From: Actinoplanes subtropicus
GTDB lineage: Bacteria > Actinomycetota > Actinomycetes > Mycobacteriales > Micromonosporaceae
Length of the DNA: 63,759 bases
Reading direction: 5' to 3'
NCBI RefSeq assembly: GCF_000721705.1
Contig: NZ_JOJL01000045.1
Span: 1-63,759 of the forward strand
Made by a program: the position numbers and the translations under genes. The notes beneath the pieces are model-generated. The model had not been told where the DNA came from and ran no database searches. It worked only from the letters and a program-made list of their open reading frames with translations. Shown here one piece after another: positions 35,730 to 43,363 of the stretch (positions are counted from its first letter, which is position 1; the number at the start of each line of letters is the position of its first letter).

Positions 35730-36788
35730 TCAGGCCGCGGCGTCGCTGACCGCGGGCTGACCGGCCGCCGTGAGCAGCTCGTTCAGCGGGCCGAGGTCGT
35801 AGATGCCCTTCAGGTCGACCGGCTTGAGCAGGCCGACGTCCTGCGCGTGCTGGGCGCTGGTGAACAGGGAGGAGGCGATCGGGTCGGCGGTGAAGCTCAG
35901 GTTCTGGAAGGCCGCGGCGAGGATCTTGTCCTTCAGCGGCTTGCCGGAGAGGGCCGCGATCTGGGCGTTGGCCGCCTTCTGCGCGTCCGCGTTGTCGTTC
36001 TTGATGTAGTCCAGCGCCTTGAGGTGCCCCTGCAGCAGCTTCTTGACCGTGCCGGGGTACTTCTTCAGAAAGGTCTGCGAGACGATCAGATGGGTGGTGA
36101 CGAACTGGCCGCCCGGCCACAGGTCCTTCTCGTTCACCAGCACCTTGCCGCCGGATTCGAGCTGGAGCCGGCTGAAGTAGGGCTCGGGCACCCAGGCGCC
36201 GTCGATCGCGCCCTGGGCGAACGCCTGCAGCGCGGTCGCGTTGTCCTGCGGAAGGATCGAGACGTCGCCGCCGCCCTGGGCGTCGGCGTTCAGGCCGTTC
36301 TGCTTGAGCCAGGCGCGCAGCGCGACGTCCTGGGTGTTGCCCAGCTGCGGGGTGGCGATCTTCTTGCCCTTGAGGTCGGCGGCCGAGGTGATGCTCGGCT
36401 TGACCACCAGGCCGGCGCCGCCCGAGGTGCTGCCCGCGATGATCTTCAGGGCGGTGCCCTTCGACTGCGACCAGCCGTTGATCGCCGGGTTCGGGCCGAT
36501 GTACGTGGCGTCGATCGCGCCGGAGAGCAGCGCCTCGAGCGCGGCCGGGCCGGCGTTGAAGGTCTTCGCCTCCAGCTTGGTGCTGCCCAGCGCGTCCTGG
36601 AAGAAGCCCTTGTTCACGCCGATCAGCGCGGGCGCGTGGGTGATGTTCGGGAAGTAGCCGAGCCGGAGCGTCGACGCCTCGGCCGTGCTGCTGGCGGCCT
36701 TGTCGTCGTTCTTGCCGCAGGCGGTGAGGGCGGTTGCGGTTATCAGCGCGGTGGCGATGGCGAGCGCACGTACGGTGCGGGAGCTCAT
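35730..36788 (-). CDS. Substrate-binding lipoprotein (nitrate/sulfonate type)
   Basis: 352 aa. A signal peptide with lipobox LTAC is near residues 20-26, so Cys is lipid-anchored. The body has the SsuA/TauA-type fold: LRLGYFPNITHAPALIGVN, FNAGPAALEALLSGAIDATY, IGPNPAINGW. ATG 36788 follows GGAGTGAGC. It starts 8 nt after the Rrf2 stop (36797), in one operon. Confidence 0.92.
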   Translation of the reverse strand: MSSRTVRALAIATALITATALTACGKNDDKAASSTAEASTLRLGYFPNITHAPALIGVNKGFFQDALGSTKLEAKTFNAGPAALEALLSGAIDATYIGPNPAINGWSQSKGTALKIIAGSTSGGAGLVVKPSITSAADLKGKKIATPQLGNTQDVALRAWLKQNGLNADAQGGGDVSILPQDNATALQAFAQGAIDGAWVPEPYFSRLQLESGGKVLVNEKDLWPGGQFVTTHLIVSQTFLKKYPGTVKKLLQGHLKALDYIKNDNADAQKAANAQIAALSGKPLKDKILAAAFQNLSFTADPIASSLFTSAQHAQDVGLLKPVDLKGIYDLGPLNELLTAAGQPAVSDAAA

Positions 36789-36796
36789 GCTCACTC

Positions 36797-37204
36797 CTAG
36801 TTCTTCGTTATCGGGGAGAGTTCGGCCAGGGTCCGGTGGTCGACGACGCCCTCGATGGCTTCCTCGACGGCGACCCACACGTCGCGCAGCCCGGTGGCCG
36901 CGCCGTGGTAGGTCGTGGTGGCGGTGGGCAGCCCGCGCACGGTGGTCAGCGCGCCGCCGACGGCCCGGACCACGTCGCCCACCGTGATTTCTTCAGCCGG
37001 CCGGGCCAGCGCGTATCCGCCGTCCACCCCGCGGTGGCTGTGCAGCAGCCCGGCGCGGCGCAGGTCGAGCAGGATGCCCTGGAGAAAGCTGAGCGGGATG
37101 TCCTGCGCGGCGGCCAGGCCGGCGGCCTTGACCAGGCCGGGCTGCTCGGCGGTGATGGCGAGCATGGCCCGTACGGCGTAGTCGGTGCGTGCCGAGACGT
37201 ACAC
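36797..37204 (-). CDS. Rrf2-family transcriptional regulator (CymR-like, no cysteines)
   Basis: 135 aa. Winged helix at residues 1-65 (VSARTDYAVRAMLAI, LVKAAGLAAAQDIPLSFLQGIL), ending RAGLLHSHRGVDGGYALARPAEEI. The three cysteines of Fe-S Rrf2 proteins (IscR, NsrR) are absent, which points to a CymR-type regulator of sulfur metabolism. GGAGGAG before GTG 37204 supports that start over a longer frame to 37249. It heads the ABC operon and has a dyad 35 bp upstream. Confidence 0.9.
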   Translation of the reverse strand: MYVSARTDYAVRAMLAITAEQPGLVKAAGLAAAQDIPLSFLQGILLDLRRAGLLHSHRGVDGGYALARPAEEITVGDVVRAVGGALTTVRGLPTATTTYHGAATGLRDVWVAVEEAIEGVVDHRTLAELSPITKN

Positions 37205-37238
37205 CGGTTCTCCTCCGCTCCCAAACTCTGCTTCCCCT

Positions 37239-37267
37239 ATCTGATGCATGGGAATAATGGATCAGAT
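37239..37267. promoter_or_regulatory. Dyad operator candidate for the Rrf2 regulator
   Basis: ATCTGAT (37239-37245) and ATCAGAT (37261-37267) are perfect 7-bp arms 15 bp apart, flanked by further CC/GG matches. The AT-rich centre holds CATTAT on the minus strand, a -10-like box, so binding here would block the promoter. Confidence 0.6.
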
Positions 37268-37366
37268 GGGAAAGGGTCGTCAAGGCCGGACCGCATCGCG
37301 GGATCCGTCAGATCGGCGGTGACCTGCCGTGGGGACGATGAACACGGAGCGCGCTAATGTCAGTCC

Positions 37367-38674
37367 GTGGCGCGCAGAGGCAAGATCCCCGCAACGAAGT
37401 ACCCGGTCGAGCGATTCACCCTGGAAAACGGCCTGCGGGTGGTTCTCACGCCCGACCGCAGCGCACCCGTCGTGGGGGTGGCCGTCGTCTACGACGTGGG
37501 CATCCGTTCCGAGCCCGAGGGGCGGACGGGCTTCGCCCACCTCTTCGAGCACCTGATGTTCCAGGGCTCGGAAAACTTGGAGAAACTCGCCCACTTCCGG
37601 CATGTGCAGGGCTCCGGGGGCACCTTCAACGGCTCCACCCACCTGGATTTCACCGACTACTTCGAGGTGCTGCCGGCCGGCGCGCTGGAGCGGGCGCTCT
37701 TCCTCGAGGCCGACCGCATGCGCGGCCCGCGGCTGACCGAGGAAAACCTGCTGAACCAGATCGACGTGGTGAAGGAGGAGATCCGGGTCAACGTGCTGAA
37801 CCGGCCGTACGGCGGGTTCCCCTGGCTCAAGCTGCCCCCGGTGATGTTCTCCACCTTCCCCAACGCGCACGACGGGTACGGCTCGTTCGGCGACCTGGAC
37901 AGCGCGACCGTCGACGACGCGAAGGCGTTCTTCGACCGCTACTACGCCAGCGGGAATGCGACGCTGGCGGTGGCCGGCGACTTCGACGTGGCCGACGCGA
38001 CCGCGATGATCCAGCGGCACTTCGGCGACGTGCCGGCCCGCCCGGCGCCGCCACTGCCCGACTTCGACGAGCCCGCGCCCGACGCCGAGCGGCGCGACGT
38101 GTACACCGACCGGCTCGCCCCGCTGCCCGGCGTGGCCAGCGCCTGGCGGGTGCCCGACCCGATCGCCGGCTTCGACGAGTACCTGCCGTACGTGGTGCTC
38201 GCCGAGGTGCTCACCGACGGCGAGGCGTCCCGGCTGGTCGAGCGGCTGGTCCAGCGGGACCGCTCGGTGACCAGCATCGGCGGCTACATCGGCTTCATGG
38301 GCGACGAGTTCCAGGTGCGCAACCCGACCGCGCTGCTGCTGCAGGCGCACATGCCGCCCGGCGGCGACGCGGAGAAGGTGCTGCGCACGGTCGACGAGGA
38401 GCTCGACCGCCTGGTGCACGACGGCCTCGCCCCGGGCGAGCTCGAGCGTACCCAGGCCCGGATAGCGACCCACCTGCTGCGCGACACCGACGCCGTGCTG
38501 GGCCGGGCGCTGCCGATGGCCGTGCTGGAGTTGCAGCGTGGCCGCCCCGAACTGCTCAACGAACTACCCAAGCTGGTCGGCGAGGTCACCGAGGCACAGA
38601 TCGTCACCGCCGCGGCCGCCCTGCGCCCCGACCGGCGCGCCACCGTCGAGGTCCTCCCGGGAGCCGCCCAATGA
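37367..38674 (+). CDS. M16 family zinc metallopeptidase, active subunit
   Basis: 435 aa. HLFEH (His58, Glu61, His62) is the inverted zinc motif HxxEH, and a downstream Glu is in KEEIRVN. Family members degrade peptides as heterodimers. GTG 37367 is the start. The partner (38671) overlaps by 4 nt (ATGA), so they are made one-to-one. The product has no signal peptide and is probably cytosolic. Confidence 0.93.
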   Translation: MARRGKIPATKYPVERFTLENGLRVVLTPDRSAPVVGVAVVYDVGIRSEPEGRTGFAHLFEHLMFQGSENLEKLAHFRHVQGSGGTFNGSTHLDFTDYFEVLPAGALERALFLEADRMRGPRLTEENLLNQIDVVKEEIRVNVLNRPYGGFPWLKLPPVMFSTFPNAHDGYGSFGDLDSATVDDAKAFFDRYYASGNATLAVAGDFDVADATAMIQRHFGDVPARPAPPLPDFDEPAPDAERRDVYTDRLAPLPGVASAWRVPDPIAGFDEYLPYVVLAEVLTDGEASRLVERLVQRDRSVTSIGGYIGFMGDEFQVRNPTALLLQAHMPPGGDAEKVLRTVDEELDRLVHDGLAPGELERTQARIATHLLRDTDAVLGRALPMAVLELQRGRPELLNELPKLVGEVTEAQIVTAAAALRPDRRATVEVLPGAAQ

Positions 38675-39990
38675 CCACCAAGAAGCTGCCCGACCTGGTG
38701 CCGGACGCCAAGCTCAAGCTTCCGAAACAGGCCGAGCGCTCGCTGCCCGGCGGGCTCACGGTGATCGCCATCCGGCGCACCTCGGTGCCGCTGGTCGAGC
38801 TGCGGCTGCGGGTGCCGTTCAGCAAGGCGCCGCTGCCCCGGGCCACCCTGCTGTCCCAGGCGCTGTTCACCGGCACCGGCGCGATGTCGAGCGTCGACAT
38901 CGCGGCCGAGCTGCAGTCGGTCGGCGGCGGCCTCTCCGCCGGCCTCGACCCCGACCGGCTGCTGATCACCGGGAACGCGCTGGCCACCGGGCTGGACCGG
39001 ATGCTCGAGATCCTGGCCGCCGTGCTGACCGACCCGGCGTACCCGAACGCCGAGGTGGCGACCGAGCGCGACCGGCTGGTCGACCACATCAACGTGGCGC
39101 TCAGCCAGCCGGCCCACATCGCCCGGACGGCGCTGCTCAAGCGGATGTACGGCAACCACCCGTACGCGGTGCAGACCCCCGAGCCCGAGCAGGTGCGCGC
39201 GGTCCGCCCGGCCGCGCTGCGCAGCCTGCACGCCGACCGGGTCCGCCCGGAGGGCGCCGTGCTCGTGCTGGTCGGCGACATCAGCCCGGAAAAGGCGATC
39301 GACGCCGCCGAGAAGGCGCTGGGCAGCTGGACCGGTCCCGGCCGGGACGAGTCGCTCCCGGCCACCCCGCCGCTCGAGCCCGGCCCGCTGCTGCTGGTCG
39401 ACCGCCCGGGCGCGGTGCAGTCCTCGCTGCGGATGGCGCTGCCCGCGCTGCCCCGCACCGACCCGCAGTACGCGGCCCTGTCCCTGGCCAACATGATCTT
39501 CGGCGGCTACTTCTCCTCCCGGTGGGTGGAGAACATGCGCGAGGACAAGGGCTACACGTACGGTCCGCACACGGCGATCGAGCACTACCTGGCCGGCTCC
39601 TCGCTGATGGTGGCGGCCGAGGTGGCCACCGAGGTGACCGGCCCGTCCCTGCTCGAGACCCTGTACGAGCTGGGCCGGATAGCCAGCCTCCCGCCCGGCG
39701 AGGACGAGCTCGAGCAGGCCCGGCGGTACGCTCTCGGCACGCTGCGGCTCGGCATGTCCACCCAGGCGGGCCTGGCCGGCCTGGCCAGCATGTACGCGAG
39801 CTTCGGCCTGCGCCTGGAGCATCTGCGCGAGCATTCGGCGGCGCTGGCCACGGCGACCCGGGAGCAGGTGGCCGAGGTGGCCGCCAAGTTCCTGGCGCCG
39901 ACCCAGGCGGTCACCGTCGTGCTCGGCGACGCCGAGAAGGTGGCGGCCCCGCTCTCCGCCCTCACCCAGGTTGTGCGCGGCACCGCGTGA
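38671..39990 (+). CDS. M16 family inactive subunit
   Basis: 439 aa. At the position of HxxEH this protein reads LSQALFTGTG, so it lacks zinc ligands, yet it keeps the C-terminal MREDKGYTYG substrate-binding Arg/Tyr segment. This is the usual pattern of an alpha-type non-catalytic partner in bacterial M16 heterodimers. It is coupled to nudC by a GTGA overlap. Confidence 0.92.
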   Translation: MTTKKLPDLVPDAKLKLPKQAERSLPGGLTVIAIRRTSVPLVELRLRVPFSKAPLPRATLLSQALFTGTGAMSSVDIAAELQSVGGGLSAGLDPDRLLITGNALATGLDRMLEILAAVLTDPAYPNAEVATERDRLVDHINVALSQPAHIARTALLKRMYGNHPYAVQTPEPEQVRAVRPAALRSLHADRVRPEGAVLVLVGDISPEKAIDAAEKALGSWTGPGRDESLPATPPLEPGPLLLVDRPGAVQSSLRMALPALPRTDPQYAALSLANMIFGGYFSSRWVENMREDKGYTYGPHTAIEHYLAGSSLMVAAEVATEVTGPSLLETLYELGRIASLPPGEDELEQARRYALGTLRLGMSTQAGLAGLASMYASFGLRLEHLREHSAALATATREQVAEVAAKFLAPTQAVTVVLGDAEKVAAPLSALTQVVRGTA

Positions 39991-40934
39991 GGAGCCCCGA
40001 GTTCCCCCCGACCCCGCCGCTGGCCCGCAGCACGCTCGATCGCTCCGCCGTACGCCGCCGGGACGAGGCCTGGCTCGCCGAGGCCTGGTCCCGCGGCCTG
40101 GTGCTGGTTCTCGACCCGCGTGGCCGCGCGCAGATCGAGGACCGGCCGGACGGCCAGGTCGGGCTGGTGCTGGTCCCCACGGCCGAGGCGCCGGCCGGCG
40201 CCGAGCGCTGGTTCCTCGGCGTCGACCCGGAGGGCACCGCGCTCTGGGCGGTCTCCGCCGAGCTGCCGGAGGGCGTGCGGGCGGCCTCCCTGCGGGACGT
40301 GGGTCACCTGCTCGATGCCCGCGACGCCGGACTGTTCACCACTGCGGCGGCGCTGGCCAACTGGCACGCGAGCCACGGGTTCTCGCCGCGTACCGGGCTG
40401 GCCACCACGGCGGTGGAGGCCGGCTGGGTGCGGCGCGACACCGACGGCAACGAGATGTGGCCGCGCACCGACCCGGCGATGATCGTGCTGGTGCACGACG
40501 GCGTGCCCGGGCCGGAGGGCCGCTGCCTGCTCGGGCACAACGCCACCTGGCCGGCCGGGCCGGACGGCGTGCGGCGCTTCTCCTGCCTGGCCGGCTACGT
40601 CGAGCCGGGCGAGTCGGCCGAGGCCGCGGTGCTGCGCGAGGTGGCCGAGGAGGTGGGCATCCCGCTGTCGAGCCTGACGTACGCGGGCAGCCAGTCCTGG
40701 CCGTTCCCCGGCTCGCTGATGCTCGGCTACCACGCCGTCGCCGACCCGGCCCAACAACTGCGGCTCGAACCGGAGGAGATCGACGAGGCGCACTGGTTCA
40801 CCCGGGACGAGATCGCCAAGATGATCGCCGGCGATTTCGTCCACCCCGAGACCGGTGTCCGAATGAGCCTGCCGATGCGGTCTTCGATCGCTTTCTTCCT
40901 TATTGAGACGTGGTTGGGTGGTTTCGCCCGGTAA
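39987..40934 (+). CDS. nudC: NudC-type NAD(H) diphosphatase / NAD-cap decapping Nudix hydrolase
   Basis: 315 aa. The Nudix box GYVEPGESAEAAVLREVAEE is complete and the NudC signature reads SQSWPFPGS. In E. coli NudC a zinc ribbon with cysteines precedes the catalytic domain; here the segment reads NWHASHGFSPRTGLATTAVEAGW, with the Cys positions replaced by Ser, Thr and Asp. Actinobacterial homologues often lose part of the ribbon. GTG 39987 overlaps the previous stop. The gene neighbours mrx1 and uvrD2 as in Mycobacterium. Confidence 0.92.
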   Translation: MRSPEFPPTPPLARSTLDRSAVRRRDEAWLAEAWSRGLVLVLDPRGRAQIEDRPDGQVGLVLVPTAEAPAGAERWFLGVDPEGTALWAVSAELPEGVRAASLRDVGHLLDARDAGLFTTAAALANWHASHGFSPRTGLATTAVEAGWVRRDTDGNEMWPRTDPAMIVLVHDGVPGPEGRCLLGHNATWPAGPDGVRRFSCLAGYVEPGESAEAAVLREVAEEVGIPLSSLTYAGSQSWPFPGSLMLGYHAVADPAQQLRLEPEEIDEAHWFTRDEIAKMIAGDFVHPETGVRMSLPMRSSIAFFLIETWLGGFAR

Positions 40935-41038
40935 CGTATTGATATCGGTCGAAGCAGAAAAAGTTTTCTCCTTCCCGGGTAACCAAAATGCGGCCATGCT
41001 GCGTCTCGAACTACAAAGACCGAGAGGTGGATTTTTCG

Positions 41039-41932
41039 ATGACGCAGGTGGAGGCGCCCGCCTGGGCGCCCATGACGGACGACGAGCGCGCCCAGTTCGA
41101 CCGGGACGGCATCCTCGTCGTTCCCGGTGTGCTCAGCGAGAGCGAGGTCGAGACCGGGCGTGACGCGCTCCAGACGGCCTTCGAACGGGCCCAGCAGCCC
41201 GGCGGCCACGGGCTGAACGCGACCGGTTCGCTGCACCAGCTCTCCGCGGTGACGTCCGTCCCCGAGCTGGCGTTCCTGATCGACCACCCGGCCGCGTTCA
41301 AGTACATCTGGTCGCTGCTCGGGTGGAATATTCACATCTACCACTCCCACGTGGACGTGCACCCGCAGATCCACGAGCAGCAGAAGGAGTGGTGGCACTG
41401 GCACCAGGACGGTGGCCGGCAGAACCGCGAGATCGAGACCGACCCGCGGCCGATGCTCTCCGTCAAGCTGGCGTTCTGGTTCTCCGACGTGAGCGAGACC
41501 GGCCGGGGCAACTTCACCGTGATCCCGGGTAGCCACAAGACCAACTGGCTGCCCGGCCCGCCGAGCCGTGGCGTCCCGTGGCCGCAGCCCGAGGGCGCGA
41601 CCCAGATCACCGCGAAGCCGGGCGACCTGGTCGTCTTCGACCGCCGCATCTGGCACGCCCGGTCGGACAACTACTCGACCTGGACCCGGATGGGCGCGTT
41701 CTTCGGGTATACGTACCGCTGGATCGCCGGCCGCGACGACGTCGCCCACCTGCCGAACGAGCCCTGGTTCGACGGGCTCAACCCGGTGCAGAAGCAGTTG
41801 CTCGGCCACTGCCCCGGCGGCCAGAGCACCGGCGACCACGCATGGGGCCACGACCCGTCGACCGTGCCGCTCTACGGCGCGCTCAAGGAGCGGGGCCTGC
41901 TCGACTCCAGCATTCCGGCTCTCATCCCGTAA
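41039..41932 (+). CDS. Phytanoyl-CoA dioxygenase (PhyH) family Fe(II)/2-oxoglutarate oxygenase
   Basis: 297 aa. The iron motif HxD is in WHWHQDGG, the distal His in RIWHARSDN, and the 2-oxoglutarate Arg lies downstream. Pattern fits EctD/PhyH-type hydroxylases, acting on a small molecule such as an osmolyte. GAGAGGTGG precedes ATG 41039 by a few bases. No such gene is in the mycobacterial version of this block as I recall it, so it looks like a local insertion. Substrate unknown. Confidence 0.88.
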   Translation: MTQVEAPAWAPMTDDERAQFDRDGILVVPGVLSESEVETGRDALQTAFERAQQPGGHGLNATGSLHQLSAVTSVPELAFLIDHPAAFKYIWSLLGWNIHIYHSHVDVHPQIHEQQKEWWHWHQDGGRQNREIETDPRPMLSVKLAFWFSDVSETGRGNFTVIPGSHKTNWLPGPPSRGVPWPQPEGATQITAKPGDLVVFDRRIWHARSDNYSTWTRMGAFFGYTYRWIAGRDDVAHLPNEPWFDGLNPVQKQLLGHCPGGQSTGDHAWGHDPSTVPLYGALKERGLLDSSIPALIP

Positions 41933-41954
41933 GACCCCCGTTAGAGTCCCCTAT

Positions 41955-42431
41955 GTGGGGCAAACCGGGACATTAGACAAAGCGGCGACCGCGGCGGGCC
42001 GGCTCATCCTCGAGGCACTCGGGGAGGAGCGCCCGGCGCGGTCGCTGTCGCGTCTCATTGACTCGCCGCGCGCCGTACGGCTGCTACGCGAGCTGTTCAC
42101 CGTGGCGGTCCGCCGCAGCTTCGTCGGGCGCGAGTCGCGCGACGTCACCCGCTACGTTCGCGACCTGCTGGACTACCAGTCGCTGCCGGCCGCCGGCGAG
42201 CTGGCCCGGGAGACCGAGGCCATGATCCGTGGGGCGATCGGCGAGCCGGAACTGGCCCACGGCGTGCCCGAGCTGCGCCGCTTCGAGCTGATCTGCCACG
42301 TGGTCGGCGACCTGGCCCGCCCGCCCGGGGTGCCGCCGGCCGAGCTGTTCGCCCTGGTCGATCAGGCCGAGCAGCGGGTGGCCCGGTTCGACCGGCCGCG
42401 TAACCGGGTGGTCGGCCGGAGGGCGATGTGA
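41955..42431 (+). CDS. Hypothetical protein, leaderless
   Basis: 158 aa, mostly helical and Arg/Leu/Glu-rich (ALGEERPARSLSRLIDSPRAVRLLRELF). GTG 41955 lies 7 nt after TAGAGT (41942-41947) and no ribosome-binding site is visible, consistent with a leaderless mRNA. Overlaps the next gene as GTGA. I do not recognise the family. Confidence 0.7.
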   Translation: MGQTGTLDKAATAAGRLILEALGEERPARSLSRLIDSPRAVRLLRELFTVAVRRSFVGRESRDVTRYVRDLLDYQSLPAAGELARETEAMIRGAIGEPELAHGVPELRRFELICHVVGDLARPPGVPPAELFALVDQAEQRVARFDRPRNRVVGRRAM

Positions 42432-43072
42432 AGAAGAACAGGCGCCGCTCGCACCTCGAGCCGCCGGTCACGGAAGAGCCGGCGGAACAGCCGGCGGCCG
42501 AGAGCGCCCGGCGGCGCCTTCGCCGGGTCGAGGAAGAGCCCCCGCCGGAGTCACCCGTCATCGGCGCGCTCTCCGGTCAGCTGCCGCCCGGGGTGCCCGG
42601 TGGCAGCGGCGCGATCGTCACCGACGCGGGCCGCTACCTGCGGCAGGCCGCGCGGGACGAGGCGCCGTCCCGCTTCGGCTCCCCGGCCGGCGACGTGGAC
42701 GAGTCGGCGCGCCGGGTCTGGGAAATCGCATTCGGTCTGATGGTGCGCCGCCGCTTCGACCCGGAGGCGGCGCTGGCCGAGATCAGCCGCACGGTCGCGG
42801 TGGCGGCGCACGACCACGCGGCGGCCGGCCTGGCGCTGCTCGACGCGGAGATGCTGGTGCGCGCGGCGCTGGGCGAGTCGGTCCCGGTCGGCGACATCGA
42901 CGAGGGCGTGGTCATCGCCGTACACCTGCTGCTCTTCGCTTCGCTCGCGGACGAGCTCGCGCTGGGCGACGCCGAGTTGGACGCCATCATCGCCGAAGCC
43001 GAGGAGAAGGCCTCGGCGCTGATGGCGGTGTGCGCGAGCGTCAGGCGGCCAGCGCCGCCAAGTGCTCCTTGA
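42428..43072 (+). CDS. Hypothetical protein with helical C-terminal half
   Basis: 214 aa. A charged disordered N-terminus (residues 1-55), then a predicted helical domain (ESARRVWEIAFGLMVRRRFDPEAALAEI, VVIAVHLLLFASLADELALGDAEL). The start overlaps the previous stop (GTGA). The 3' end overlaps the convergent mrx1 gene by ~32 nt. Function unknown; coupling with 41955 suggests they act together. Confidence 0.72.
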   Translation: MKKNRRRSHLEPPVTEEPAEQPAAESARRRLRRVEEEPPPESPVIGALSGQLPPGVPGGSGAIVTDAGRYLRQAARDEAPSRFGSPAGDVDESARRVWEIAFGLMVRRRFDPEAALAEISRTVAVAAHDHAAAGLALLDAEMLVRAALGESVPVGDIDEGVVIAVHLLLFASLADELALGDAELDAIIAEAEEKASALMAVCASVRRPAPPSAP

Positions 43073-43283
43073 CCTGGACGATCGACGGGTTGGTCAGTGC
43101 CGAGCCGTCGTCGAACTTCAGCGTCGGGACCGTGCGGTTGCCGCCGTTCACGGTCTGCACGAACTCGGCGGCTGCCTCGTCCTGCTCGATGTCGACGACG
43201 TCGTAGGCGATCCCCTCGCGATCGAGCTGCGACTTGAGCCGGTGGCAATAGCCGCACCAGGACGTCGAATACATGGTCAACAT
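43041..43283 (-). CDS. mrx1: Mycoredoxin (glutaredoxin-like)
   Basis: 80 aa. The active site WCGYC has cysteines 10 and 13, the mycoredoxin-1 motif. TVPTL gives the cis-proline. It reduces mycothiol mixed disulfides, matching the mshB pathway upstream. In Mycobacterium the same gene (Rv3198A) sits beside uvrD2, as here. It is convergent with the previous gene and divergent from uvrD2 across 80 nt. Confidence 0.94.
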   Translation of the reverse strand: MLTMYSTSWCGYCHRLKSQLDREGIAYDVVDIEQDEAAAEFVQTVNGGNRTVPTLKFDDGSALTNPSIVQVKEHLAALAA

Positions 43284-43363
43284 CGGTCAGGGATCCCTTC
43301 GGCTGGGTCACTTGGCACTCCGCCTTGCGGCACAACGTCAGACCGGGGTGCCATGATTCCCGC

